NCBI RefSeq assembly: GCF_021559775.1
Contig: NZ_CP056047.1
Location: 2,542,001 to 2,606,000 of the forward strand
Source of the DNA: Gillisella vitis
GTDB taxonomy: Bacteria; Pseudomonadota; Alphaproteobacteria; Rhizobiales; Rhizobiaceae
DNA: 64,000 bases
Direction of reading: 5' to 3'
This document shows positions 27,939 through 35,499 of this stretch, in pieces (position 1 is the first letter of the stretch; every line of letters begins with the position of its first letter). A program made the position numbers and the translations under genes. The notes beneath the pieces are model-generated. The model searched no databases. It was not told where the DNA came from and saw nothing but the letters and a program-made list of their open reading frames with translations.

Positions 27939-28442
27939 ATGGTCAATCTCACGGAAGCCCGCGAAGAACCCGCCCGCCAGCTTTGGGAGGAAATCGAAGC
28001 CATTCACGCCGGCATGCTCGGCCTGGAAGGCTCCACCATGCATATGCAGCCGATGGCACCTTACGGAGATCCGAAAACCAATACGGTGTGGTTTTTCACC
28101 CGGACCGATTCAGATTTTGTCCAGAATATCCGCCCTGGCAGCCGGGCGCATTTCTGCGTTGTCGGCAAAAACCACGATTACCATGCCAGCCTGTCCGGCG
28201 TTATCGATGTGCGCCGCGATCCGAGCAAGATCGATGAATATTGGAGCTCGGTGGTCGAGGCCTGGTATCATAACGGCAAGAAAGACCCCGACCTCACCAT
28301 GCTCGCCCTGCATATCGACGATGCCGAAGTCTGGGCCTCGACCGGCAATCCACTGAAATTCGGCTGGGAAATCGCCAAGGCCAATATTGACGGCGAAAAA
28401 CTACCGGATGTGGGGCAGCACCACCATCTGACGTTTGCCTAA
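27939..28442 (+). CDS. Pyridoxamine 5'-phosphate oxidase-like (general stress) protein
   Basis: A 167-residue split-barrel flavin- or B6-binding protein of the general stress protein 26 type. Typical segments are [81 protein letters not shown]. The ribosome site GAGAGG lies close to the start. The terminator for it lies inside the 3' end of the next, convergent gene. It is preceded by a 264-base gap with no recognisable gene. Confidence 0.9.
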   Translation: MVNLTEAREEPARQLWEEIEAIHAGMLGLEGSTMHMQPMAPYGDPKTNTVWFFTRTDSDFVQNIRPGSRAHFCVVGKNHDYHASLSGVIDVRRDPSKIDEYWSSVVEAWYHNGKKDPDLTMLALHIDDAEVWASTGNPLKFGWEIAKANIDGEKLPDVGQHHHLTFA

Positions 28443-28459
28443 CGGATTTTATGTGCCGT

Positions 28460-29332
28460 TTAGAAGCCGCTGAGCACCAGGATCAGCGGCTTTTTTGGCA
28501 GGCTGCGCATGGACACTGTCACGGCATTGGTCTCGGCAACCCTGACATCAAAACCTGGACCGAACATTCCAACAAAGTCATTCATAATAGGCCCGCGTCG
28601 GTGCATGGGCAGGATCAGCGCCGAGCGCAGCCGTTTTACCATTCGGCTCATACTGTCGCTGCCGAGCGTCAATCCGCCATCGACAGGCACCATCACCACA
28701 TCCAGCCTGCCGATGGCGGCAAATTGCTTGTCCGTCAATTCATGATGTAGATGACCGAGATGGCCAATGCACAGGCCGGCGACCTCGAAAATGAAGATCG
28801 AATTGCCATTCGGCTCGAAATCACCGCCCCAGCTGCGGATATCGGTGGCCACATTGCGGATATAGGCATCGCCCACCACAAGGTTGTGGTGAACCGGCTC
28901 CCCCGGCTGCGCATCGTTCCAGCCATGCAGAACCTGGGCGATGCCGGGGTCGGGCGACAGCGTATAATGGCTGGAATGGGCCTTGTTCATCGTTACCACA
29001 TCCGGCACCCGCGCGGAGCGCAGGTATCCGCTGTAATCGGTATCGATGGTCAAGCCCTGCGGCGTTTCGATTTCGAAGGTGGAATGGCCGAGAAAAGTGA
29101 TGGTGACGTTTTCCGCCAGAGCCGCAAGGCGCAGCGGTCCTTTATCCGTGCCAGCGCTTACATATTCGGCGGGAGAAAACCGAGCCCCGGGAAGCTGCTT
29201 GGCAACCAATTGGCATTGGCTGACGGGAGGGCGGCTAACGGGAGGCCGTGCGGCAGCGCTATTGTCTTGCGCCAGGGCAAAGCCCGGAAGAACAGCAAGA
29301 ATACCGAAAATCACCAGCATTCGCGTCATCAT
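28460..29332 (-). CDS. Exported MBL-fold metal-dependent hydrolase-like protein
   Basis: A 290-residue protein with an N-terminal signal peptide (MMTRMLVIFGILAVLPGFALAQD). The body is UlaG-like: ENVTITFLGHSTFEIETPQGLTIDTDYSG, a His-containing loop, and GLCIGHLGHLHHEL. The usual HxHxDH metal motif is changed to AHSSHYT, so the metal site is atypical and the enzyme may be altered. Start could be either of two adjacent Met codons. It overlaps a terminator of the opposite strand at its 3' end. The role is unknown. Confidence 0.8.
   Translation of the reverse strand: MMTRMLVIFGILAVLPGFALAQDNSAAARPPVSRPPVSQCQLVAKQLPGARFSPAEYVSAGTDKGPLRLAALAENVTITFLGHSTFEIETPQGLTIDTDYSGYLRSARVPDVVTMNKAHSSHYTLSPDPGIAQVLHGWNDAQPGEPVHHNLVVGDAYIRNVATDIRSWGGDFEPNGNSIFIFEVAGLCIGHLGHLHHELTDKQFAAIGRLDVVMVPVDGGLTLGSDSMSRMVKRLRSALILPMHRRGPIMNDFVGMFGPGFDVRVAETNAVTVSMRSLPKKPLILVLSGF
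28464..28497 (+). terminator. Intrinsic terminator, within the end of the opposing gene
   Basis: GCCGCTGA (28466-28473) and TCAGCGGC (28483-28490) form an 8-bp stem with AA before and six T after. It ends the rightward PNPOx-like gene, yet lies over the last codons of the leftward MBL-fold gene. Confidence 0.8.
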
Positions 29333-29470
29333 GCCCGCCTCAGCTCATGCCAGCGTTGCATCATGCACACCAAAGTAACCGAAGAATGCGCCGTATAAAA
29401 GCGCCGCATGGAATTTATGCTGAAATGTGACCGGCCCCATGGGATAGGGCATCGGGGTCGGTCTTGGCCG

Positions 29471-31282
29471 CTACTTTTGCACAGCCGCCCGCAGCTTATG
29501 GCGCAGGCCCGCCAGCCAATGGGCCATGCCGGTCAGGCTAAGGAAGGCGGGCGCGTTATCGGTTGGCGCGACAGCTTCCATGGAGACGCCAACGGAGGAA
29601 ATATGGCCGGTTTCGCCGATATCACGGACGATCAGGATGATATGGCCGAGCCGGACCCGGTCGGCATATTCGGCCTTGCCGCCCAGGCGCGCTTCCATCA
29701 GTTCGCCAATGGTTTTTTGCCGGTCGGCCTCGTTCAAAAGCCCGGGTCCGTAGGCCGCATCCAGTTCGGCGGCGGGACGCGAGGGTGAAATGGTGAAGGT
29801 GCCGAAAAACTCGCTATCGTCATCATCGACAGGCGCCTTGCTGGCAAACAAACGGTCAAGCAGCCGCGGATAACCGGGCGCGATGAACAGATAGACCTGA
29901 TCGTTTTCCCGCAGCCGGCCCGCATATTGGTAGCGCATGGATTTGCCATCGCGGATCACCAGCGATGGCATGGCCCAGCGCGGAATGCGCGCGCCGCTCA
30001 GCACCGGACTGCCCGCCACGACGCGATAGGACAGCAACTCGTGATGGGCGGCGCCCGGCAGATCCAGCTCCACCTTGTCGATAGCGCCGATGCGCGGCGG
30101 GATGATCAGGCCGAGCCGTTTGGCCATTGGCTTGATGGTCCAGCCCTGAAGCAGCAGCGAAATCATCACCACGATGAAGGCGGTGTTGAAATAGACCTCA
30201 CCACCCTTGAGATCACCGAGGATCGGCAGAATGCCGAGCAGGATGGACACCGCACCGCGCAAGCCGACCCAGGAAATGAACCGCTTTTCCTGATGGGTAT
30301 AATCGAAGGGAATGAGGCACAGCCAGACCGCTGCGGGCCGGGCGATAAACACCAGAAACAGGCCCAGAACCACCGCCGGAAACAGGATCTTGATGAAATG
30401 CGACGGCGTGGCCAAGAGCCCGAGCACCAGGAACATGATGATCTGCGCCAGCCAGGTCATGCCCTCCTGGAAGCGGGCAATGGAAGCACTGCCGGGGATT
30501 TTGCGGTTTCCGGCATAGATGCCCGCGACATAGACGGCCAGAAAGCCGCTGCCGCCGATGGCGCCGGTATAGGAAAAGATCACCATCGACATGGCCAGCA
30601 CGATGATCGGCAACAGGCCGCGATCAATCGGGATTTTCTTGACGATCATCGCCATCATCGCCCCGCCGATCAGCCCGAGCGCCAGGCCCATGCCCATCTG
30701 CTCGACGAACATCCGCAGCAGGCTCCAATCGAGGCCGGTATGATCCTTGCCGGTGGACACCATCTGCACCAGCGCCAGGGTGAGAAAGATCGCCATCGGA
30801 TCATTGGTGCCGGATTCCACTTCCAGCGAGGAGCGCACTTTGTCGCGGATATTAATGCCGCCAATCCGCAGCAGGAAGAACACCGCCGCCGCATCGGTAG
30901 AGGCGACGATGGAGCCAAGCAGCATGCCTTCCAGCAGCGACAGTTTTAACATCCAGGCGGCCAGCAGACCGAACAGACCCGCCGTCAACAAAACCCCGAC
31001 TGTCGCCAGCATGATCGACGGCGCTGCCGCCTGTTTGAAGGATTGCAACGAGGTCGTATAGCCGGAATCAAACAGGATAACGGCCAGCGCCAGCGAGCCG
31101 ATGGTATAGGCAACGGAATGATTGTCGAAATGAATGCCGAGACCATCGACCCCGGCCATCAATCCAATCACCAGAAACAACAGCAGCAGCGGCGCGCCAA
31201 AGCGAAAGGCGATCAGGCTGGAAAAAGCCGCAAACAGGATCAGCGCCGTCAGAACCAGCGTGACGATGTAGAAATGTTCCAA
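29471..31282 (-). CDS. cvrA: Potassium/proton antiporter (CvrA/NhaP2 family)
   Basis: A 603-residue protein: about 12 membrane helices in residues 1-395 and a cytoplasmic C-terminal half with TrkA-C-like and regulatory segments. The CPA1 core has LLGSIVASTDAAAVFFLLR and SLEVESGTNDPMAIFLTLALV, with the ND pair of this family. It exports K+ in exchange for H+ and guards against cytoplasmic K+ or alkali stress. To its right begins the accessory islet at about 31.3 kb. Confidence 0.92.
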   Translation of the reverse strand: MEHFYIVTLVLTALILFAAFSSLIAFRFGAPLLLLFLVIGLMAGVDGLGIHFDNHSVAYTIGSLALAVILFDSGYTTSLQSFKQAAAPSIMLATVGVLLTAGLFGLLAAWMLKLSLLEGMLLGSIVASTDAAAVFFLLRIGGINIRDKVRSSLEVESGTNDPMAIFLTLALVQMVSTGKDHTGLDWSLLRMFVEQMGMGLALGLIGGAMMAMIVKKIPIDRGLLPIIVLAMSMVIFSYTGAIGGSGFLAVYVAGIYAGNRKIPGSASIARFQEGMTWLAQIIMFLVLGLLATPSHFIKILFPAVVLGLFLVFIARPAAVWLCLIPFDYTHQEKRFISWVGLRGAVSILLGILPILGDLKGGEVYFNTAFIVVMISLLLQGWTIKPMAKRLGLIIPPRIGAIDKVELDLPGAAHHELLSYRVVAGSPVLSGARIPRWAMPSLVIRDGKSMRYQYAGRLRENDQVYLFIAPGYPRLLDRLFASKAPVDDDDSEFFGTFTISPSRPAAELDAAYGPGLLNEADRQKTIGELMEARLGGKAEYADRVRLGHIILIVRDIGETGHISSVGVSMEAVAPTDNAPAFLSLTGMAHWLAGLRHKLRAAVQK

Positions 31283-31588
31283 CCTTGCGCCCCTTTCTTA
31301 CCCCGTGCCCCACCACACAGTCCGGTACCCAACCCGGCGCTCAAGACCGCATGATCCGACACTGTGGCTGACGAAGAGACGGCAGAATCGCCTTGAATTC
31401 CCTTAGGAATACTATTCCCAGACTGGGGCGAAATTACAAAACGAAATATGGCGATAAGGGGGAAAATGGGGGTGGGGAAGAGTTCCACACTCAAAAGTCA
31501 CTTTTTCGGGGATGACCGCAACCGCCAAGCTTGAATGGATATTTGGCCGACATTACATTCGGAGCCATCAACGGGACGGTGGGGTTGC
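31283..31588. other. Intergenic region at the left edge of the islet
   Basis: This 306-base gap between the antiporter and the nuclease-like gene is somewhat richer in A and T than its neighbours and has short runs such as GGGGGTGGGG. I see no RNA gene, terminator or clear promoter. Confidence 0.4.
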
Positions 31589-33037
31589 ATGCCTAAGAAG
31601 ATTTTGACTGTCGGTTTTTATCTGGCAGGCGAGGACATAGAGTTTGCGGATTTCACTGAAAAGAAATCACTGCTGGATTGGGACATCGTGCTATTTCGGC
31701 CAGTCGTGTCGGATTTCACCAAGTACCAGTACGATAACAGCGAGTACATGGGGAAGTTGGCCCTCAACGATCGCAAGTCGTTCGAGATGCGCGAGGCGAA
31801 CGCACATTGGCGGCGGGAGATCGCTCAGGCGGTCGAAGCCGGAAAATTAGTGGTAGGATTCCTCACGCCCCCTGTGGAGGTCTTCGCTGCAACCGGCGCG
31901 AAATCAACGTCCGGTACCGGCCGCAATCAGAAGGTTACTCGACACGTCGAGCAGATTACGAGCTATGATTGCTTGCCTGTTACGTCACACTGGACGGCAA
32001 CACAGGGTACCGCGATGACGCTGGCCACTGGCGCGCGCGACTTGCTGGCTCCTTACTGGAAGCAGTTTGGGCAATCCTCCAAGTATAACGTGGTCTGGGA
32101 CAGCAACGCCAAAGGTGTGTGTGTTCAGACTGAACACGGACACAAGCCTGTCGGCCTGTTTCTTAAGGGCAAGGTTTCCGCTGGCGCGCTTCTGCTCCTT
32201 CCGGACATGGATTTTATCGCCGAGAAGTTTTTCGCTGAGGATGAAGAGGAAGGTGAAGTCTGGTCCCCGGCAGGAGAACAATTCAGCGCGTCCCTGATTG
32301 GGGAAATTGTCGCGCTATCGAAGGCAATTGCCAGCGACGGTGAGAAGACGCCGCAGCCAGAATGGGCGTCGGCTGACGAATTCGCACTCGCCCCGGAGAT
32401 CGAGCTTCGACAGCTGCTCCTCCAGGCAGAGACAGAACTGGAGAAAGCCCAGCGCGCCAAGGAAGAGCTATCCCGCCAGCTGGAGGATGCCGGGCAGCTA
32501 CGCGCGCTGCTCTTCGAGAAGGGCAAGCCGTTGGAAGCCGCGATCATCGCCGCGTTGACGGTGCTCGGCTTCAAAGCAGAACCATATGAGGACGGGAAAT
32601 CGGAATTCGATGCGGTCTTTGAGAGCGCGGAAGGGCGCCTTCTTGGTGAAGCTGAAGGCAAAGACAACAAAGCAGTAAACATCGAGAAGCTGCGCCAGCT
32701 GTCAACTAACTTGCACGAAGACCTGCAGCGCGAAGAAGTCCATCAGCTGGCCAAAGGCATTCTGTTCGGAAACGGCTATCGCCTGACGAAGCCGGGTGAG
32801 CGCGAGACTCAGTTCACCGACAAGTGCATCGCCTCGGCCACATCTATGTCATGCGGATTAGTGTCGACCGACCGACTGTACGCCGCCGCACAGTATCTTT
32901 CCGGCACTTCAGACGACGAATTTGCTCGCCGCTGCCGCGTGGCCATGATCGAAATGTCAGGCATCGTAAGATTCCCGGATGTTCCGGTCACCGCAGGCGA
33001 GGCTCCAGGTGGTATTCAGGTAAGCGTTGAAGTTTGA
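31589..33037 (+). CDS. Orphan protein with a GATase-like N-terminus, coiled coil and PD-(D/E)XK nuclease-like C-terminus
   Basis: A 482-residue soluble protein not recognised as a named family. Residues 1-240 look like an alpha/beta fold (KKILTVGFYLAGE, WDIVLFRPVV, GKLVVGFLTPPVEVF, KPVGLFLKGKVSAGALLLLPDM), resembling a class I glutamine amidotransferase-like or sensor domain. Residues 270-305 are a charged coiled coil. Residues 315-435 fit a restriction endonuclease fold: Glu316, Asp341 in SEFDAVF, and Glu356-Gly-Lys358 in GEAEGKDNK, followed by LAKGILFGNGYRL. The ATG at 31589 has a G-rich site; a start at 31535 is less likely. It stands alone, lower in GC than its neighbours, between conserved core genes, so it is probably acquired. 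A defence role is conceivable but unproven. Confidence 0.75.
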   Translation: MPKKILTVGFYLAGEDIEFADFTEKKSLLDWDIVLFRPVVSDFTKYQYDNSEYMGKLALNDRKSFEMREANAHWRREIAQAVEAGKLVVGFLTPPVEVFAATGAKSTSGTGRNQKVTRHVEQITSYDCLPVTSHWTATQGTAMTLATGARDLLAPYWKQFGQSSKYNVVWDSNAKGVCVQTEHGHKPVGLFLKGKVSAGALLLLPDMDFIAEKFFAEDEEEGEVWSPAGEQFSASLIGEIVALSKAIASDGEKTPQPEWASADEFALAPEIELRQLLLQAETELEKAQRAKEELSRQLEDAGQLRALLFEKGKPLEAAIIAALTVLGFKAEPYEDGKSEFDAVFESAEGRLLGEAEGKDNKAVNIEKLRQLSTNLHEDLQREEVHQLAKGILFGNGYRLTKPGERETQFTDKCIASATSMSCGLVSTDRLYAAAQYLSGTSDDEFARRCRVAMIEMSGIVRFPDVPVTAGEAPGGIQVSVEV

Positions 33038-33507
33038 TACTTCTCTGCGCGGAACAAAGACCCTAGTCCGCGCAGGTTAACATGCTGATCAATTTGCGAC
33101 TTTTTAGGCGCGACTGGGGTCATTATTCGGCACCTATGGTGTGGTCAAACACGACGCCGAAACAGAAAATTGGACCATTCAAAGCTCGATTTTTCCAATC
33201 CTGTTTCCTGGCTGTTGAAAGGAGCCGAAGGACAGGGGCACTTTCGCTTTGTGGAAACGCCGCAGGAGTGCCGAACAACCGAAATGGAGGCGAAGCACCT
33301 TTGCATTCGGCCGCCAATGATCGGTTTGTTCCCTTCGTTGTCATCGCGAAGCGCTGCCGTTTCTGAAATTAGAAACGCCATCATTCAAATTATTCATCGG
33401 ATCGATAAACGCGGGACGCTGGATTCTAGAACCCTCTGTAGTAGCATCGCTGGGATAAAATTCGGCCAGTGGCCGTATCCCTCGAAACGGCTTAGGAGTT
33501 TTGCTCA
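33038..33507. other. Intergenic region with a terminal hairpin and no clear gene
   Basis: A 470-base gap. CTGCGCGGA (33045-33053) and TCCGCGCAG (33067-33075) form a 9-bp stem just past the preceding gene, but no U-tract follows. Frames on both strands in 33082-33384 (73-95 residues) overlap each other and lack ribosome sites. The stretch may hold relics of a lost gene. Confidence 0.5.
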
Positions 33508-34107
33508 ATGCCAATCTGGCCAGATCCGTTCACAGCAGAAGGTACCTTTGCATCCGTCGTTCCGCTGACGATGGAGCATCATGATGATCTGGTCGAAGCC
33601 ACTGGGGACGGAGAATTGCATCGCCTTTGGTACACAAAGGTGCCTGAGCCAGAAAACATGGGTGCTGAAATCGAAAGGCGGCTTGGGCTGCGCACCATCG
33701 GCTCGATGCTCCCATTTGCCATTGTTGAAAAAGCGACAGGCAAAGCTGTCGGAATGACCACCTATATGAACATCGACGCCGCCAATAGGAGGCTAGAAAT
33801 TGGTGCAACTTGGTACCGACAGTCCGTGCAGAGGTCACCGCTCAACACCGAATGCAAATTGCTGTTATTAGAGCACGCCTTTGAGGTCCTGAATTGCATA
33901 TGCGTGGAATTTAGAACGCATTTCATGAATACCCAAAGTCGCCGAGCAATCGAGCGGCTTGGAGCGAAGCTTGATGGCGTGCTTCGCTCCAATATGTTGA
34001 TGGCCAATGGCACCATCAGGGATACGGTCGTCTATTCGATCATCGCGTCCGAATGGCCGGCGGTTAAAGCCAACCTGAATTGGCAGCTCGAAAAACCCAG
34101 ACCATAA
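33508..34107 (+). CDS. GNAT family N-acetyltransferase (RimJ/RimL-like)
   Basis: A 199-residue acetyltransferase. Segments GMTTYMNIDAANRRLEIGATWYRQSVQRSPLNTECKLLLLEHAFEVLNCICVEFRTHFMNTQSRRAIERLGAKLDGVLRS match the RimJ/RimL-type GNAT fold, with the acetyl-CoA loop less conserved than usual. The target could be a protein N-terminus or a small amine. It belongs to the accessory islet; its neighbour is the nuclease-like orphan, 470 bases away, and no shared operon is implied. Confidence 0.88.
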   Translation: MPIWPDPFTAEGTFASVVPLTMEHHDDLVEATGDGELHRLWYTKVPEPENMGAEIERRLGLRTIGSMLPFAIVEKATGKAVGMTTYMNIDAANRRLEIGATWYRQSVQRSPLNTECKLLLLEHAFEVLNCICVEFRTHFMNTQSRRAIERLGAKLDGVLRSNMLMANGTIRDTVVYSIIASEWPAVKANLNWQLEKPRP

Positions 34108-34198
34108 CGTCTCAACTTTTTTGCAATTGAATGTCCCAAAGTGAGTGGGAAGTAGCTGGGGCCGAACACGATAGCCTCAATCCCCCACCTCAGGGCGA

Positions 34199-34627
34199 TC
34201 ACCCAGCCCCCCCCTCCTCCCTCAAAAACCGCCGCACCCGCGCCAGCGCATCAGCCGGGTCGGATTTGCGGTGGTATTCTTCCAGAATGATCTGTTCGAT
34301 CTTTTGCCGGGTTTCCAAACTTCCCCGCGCCGGTTCGTCCGGGGGCATCAGTCTGCGGCGGGCTTCTTCCAGGCGGTATTGAAGGTCGGTGGCGGCTTCG
34401 AGGATGGTGTTGTCGATGCCGGCTGGCGGGTCATCCGGTTGGGGTTCCAGCAGATCGTAGGCGACCGGGCGTGGTAGGTCTCGCCGCAGCGCTAGGCGGT
34501 AGCGTAGCAGCAGGGCCAGCACGCCCATTGCGAAAACCGGTGGCATGATGATGGCGATCGCCTTCACCCAATCGGCCATGGATTGCCATGTATCGAAAGC
34601 ATCGGCCCAGACATTATAATCGGCCAT
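34199..34627 (-). CDS. Hypothetical protein with one membrane helix
   Basis: A 142-residue protein. A hydrophobic helix lies at about 23-42 (VKAIAIIMPPVFAMGVLALLLRYRLAL), and the rest is charged, with a Glu/Arg-rich helix (ATDLQYRLEEARRRL) and EQIILEEYHRKSDPADALARVRRFLREE. The GGGAGG ribosome site (34636-34641) directly adjoins the folded RNA segment described below. I do not recognise a family. The start is well supported. Confidence 0.75.
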   Translation of the reverse strand: MADYNVWADAFDTWQSMADWVKAIAIIMPPVFAMGVLALLLRYRLALRRDLPRPVAYDLLEPQPDDPPAGIDNTILEAATDLQYRLEEARRRLMPPDEPARGSLETRQKIEQIILEEYHRKSDPADALARVRRFLREEGGAG

Positions 34628-34631
34628 CGTC

Positions 34632-34935
34632 CATTCCTCCCGTACTTGTGAGCCAAGCGATCACCGGAGGATTTAGCCCTCTGGTGATCGGGGAGTTCGA
34701 AAGCCGCAAACAGACGACTGCCTTGGCCTTTAAGCCGAAGCTCTGGACATGCACCAAGGCCTCCCCGACCATAGAAGGATGGAGAGTGGACCGTATAGAC
34801 ATAGTCCACCGCCTCAGCCACAAACCTATGGCTGAGGGGTGTCATTTAACGACCGACACCGGCCGCTGTTTGAGGAGTTTCGATACTCCAGGACCAGCGC
34901 GTTACAACTGGTCCCGCAACTGGTTTAGCGTATAA
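34632..34935 (+). ncRNA. Orphan HEARO / IscB-type omega RNA candidate
   Basis: This stretch has no credible protein gene but many stems in succession: 34659-34670 with 34678-34689 (12 bp with one G-T pair), GGGGAG 34690-34695 with CTCCCC 34761-34766 enclosing GCCTTGG 34720-34726 with CCAAGGC 34754-34760, GTGGAC 34786-34791 with GTCCAC 34804-34809, CCTCAGCCA 34812-34820 with TGGCTGAGG 34829-34837, GGAGT 34874-34878 with ACTCC 34885-34889, and GGACCAG 34891-34897 with CTGGTCC 34908-34914. Single-stranded blocks TTCGAAAGCCGCAAACAG (34696-34713), CATTTAACGACCG (34843-34855) and GCAACTGGTTTAGCG (34916-34930) resemble, from memory, the conserved core of IscB omega RNA (Rfam HEARO). The core would begin at GTGAGCCA (34648), with a guide of about 16 nt before it (34632-34647). 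No IscB gene follows. I have not been able to run a covariance search. Confidence 0.65.
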
Positions 34936-35077
34936 CGGGTGGAGAGGGGAAGCGGATTTTGAGGGACTTCCGTTGAAATCATCAGGGACAATTGTGGAGG
35001 GTTAGGGTGTTGAATGCATGTCTGAAAATGACTGCATTCGGTATCGTCATGGCGGAGAGGTTGTGCCGTGAGGTTCA

Positions 35078-35258
35078 CCCCCCCCCTCTGCCTTGCCAGG
35101 CATCTCCCCCTCAAGGGGGGAGATCGGCCCGGAGTTGGCCGCTCGCTTCCTATCGTCTGTACAAGGTTTGAAATTGAAGCCGTTCTTAAGGCATGGGCGC
35201 GAACGTCTATCCGATCTCCCCCCTTGAGGGGGAGATGTCCGGCAGGACAGAGGGGGGT
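35078..35258. repeat. Palindromic intergenic repeat, inverted pair (copy 1)
   Basis: Two similar 48-base arms lie in opposite orientation: 35078-35126 reads C-rich, CTCTGCCTTGCCAGGCATCT and on to AGATCGG; 35211-35258 is its approximate reverse complement, CCGATCTCC to AGAGGGGGG. About 85 bases lie between. A second copy lies at 57111-57266. Such repeats of the CTCCCCCTCAAGGGGGGAG type are common in Rhizobiaceae intergenic DNA. Confidence 0.85.
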
Positions 35259-35290
35259 GGCGTCACGTTAAACCCTTTGCGCCTATGCCA

Positions 35291-35329
35291 AACAAACAAA
35301 AAAAGCGGACAGGTTTCCCGATCCGCTTT
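35291..35329 (-). terminator. Intrinsic terminator downstream of gap
   Basis: AGCGGA (35304-35309) and TCCGCT (35322-35327) form the stem. On the minus strand it is followed by TTTTTTTG. It lies 170 bases past gap, beyond the palindromic element at 35394-35466. Confidence 0.7.
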
Positions 35330-35393
35330 CATCATATCATCCAGTCAGCGATGCTGCTTACAGTCTGTTCAAGAATTGCCGATGGCCTGGCGA

Positions 35394-35466
35394 AAATGGT
35401 GATTTCGAGAACCGGAGCGGAGCGTACTCAAGTACGTGAGCACCGGAAGCGCAGAAATTGCCATTT
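35394..35466. repeat. Palindromic element downstream of gap
   Basis: Outer arms AAATGGTGATTTC (35394-35406) and GAAATTGCCATTT (35454-35466) are complementary apart from two bases. A central CGTACT-CA-AGTACG (35423-35436) is perfect. The inner sequence ACCGGAGCGGAG looks like a rhizobial intergenic repeat I have seen elsewhere. Only one copy is in this window. Confidence 0.65.
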
Positions 35467-35499
35467 GCAGCCGGCCAGCGGCGATTATCGGACAGGCTG

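Noticed and set aside
31535..31588. Longer N-terminus for the nuclease-like gene (ATG at 31535)
   Set aside because: The extra 18 residues look non-coding and the ATG at 31589 begins a typical beta-strand (KKILTVGFYLAG) with a G-rich site before it.
33082..33384. Short frames on both strands in the gap between the nuclease-like gene and the GNAT gene
   Set aside because: They overlap one another, lack ribosome sites and resemble nothing; they may be relics at most.
34688..34767. A tRNA-like cloverleaf (GTTCGAA and an 8-bp end stem)
   Set aside because: There is no anticodon arm in the right place, the spacing of the arms is wrong, and the 3' end does not fit a tRNA; the segment is part of the larger fold.
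34564..34935. Open frames on both strands (94 and 115 residues) over the folded region
   Set aside because: They overlap the dense stem structure, have no ribosome sites and encode no recognisable protein; the RNA interpretation explains the sequence better.
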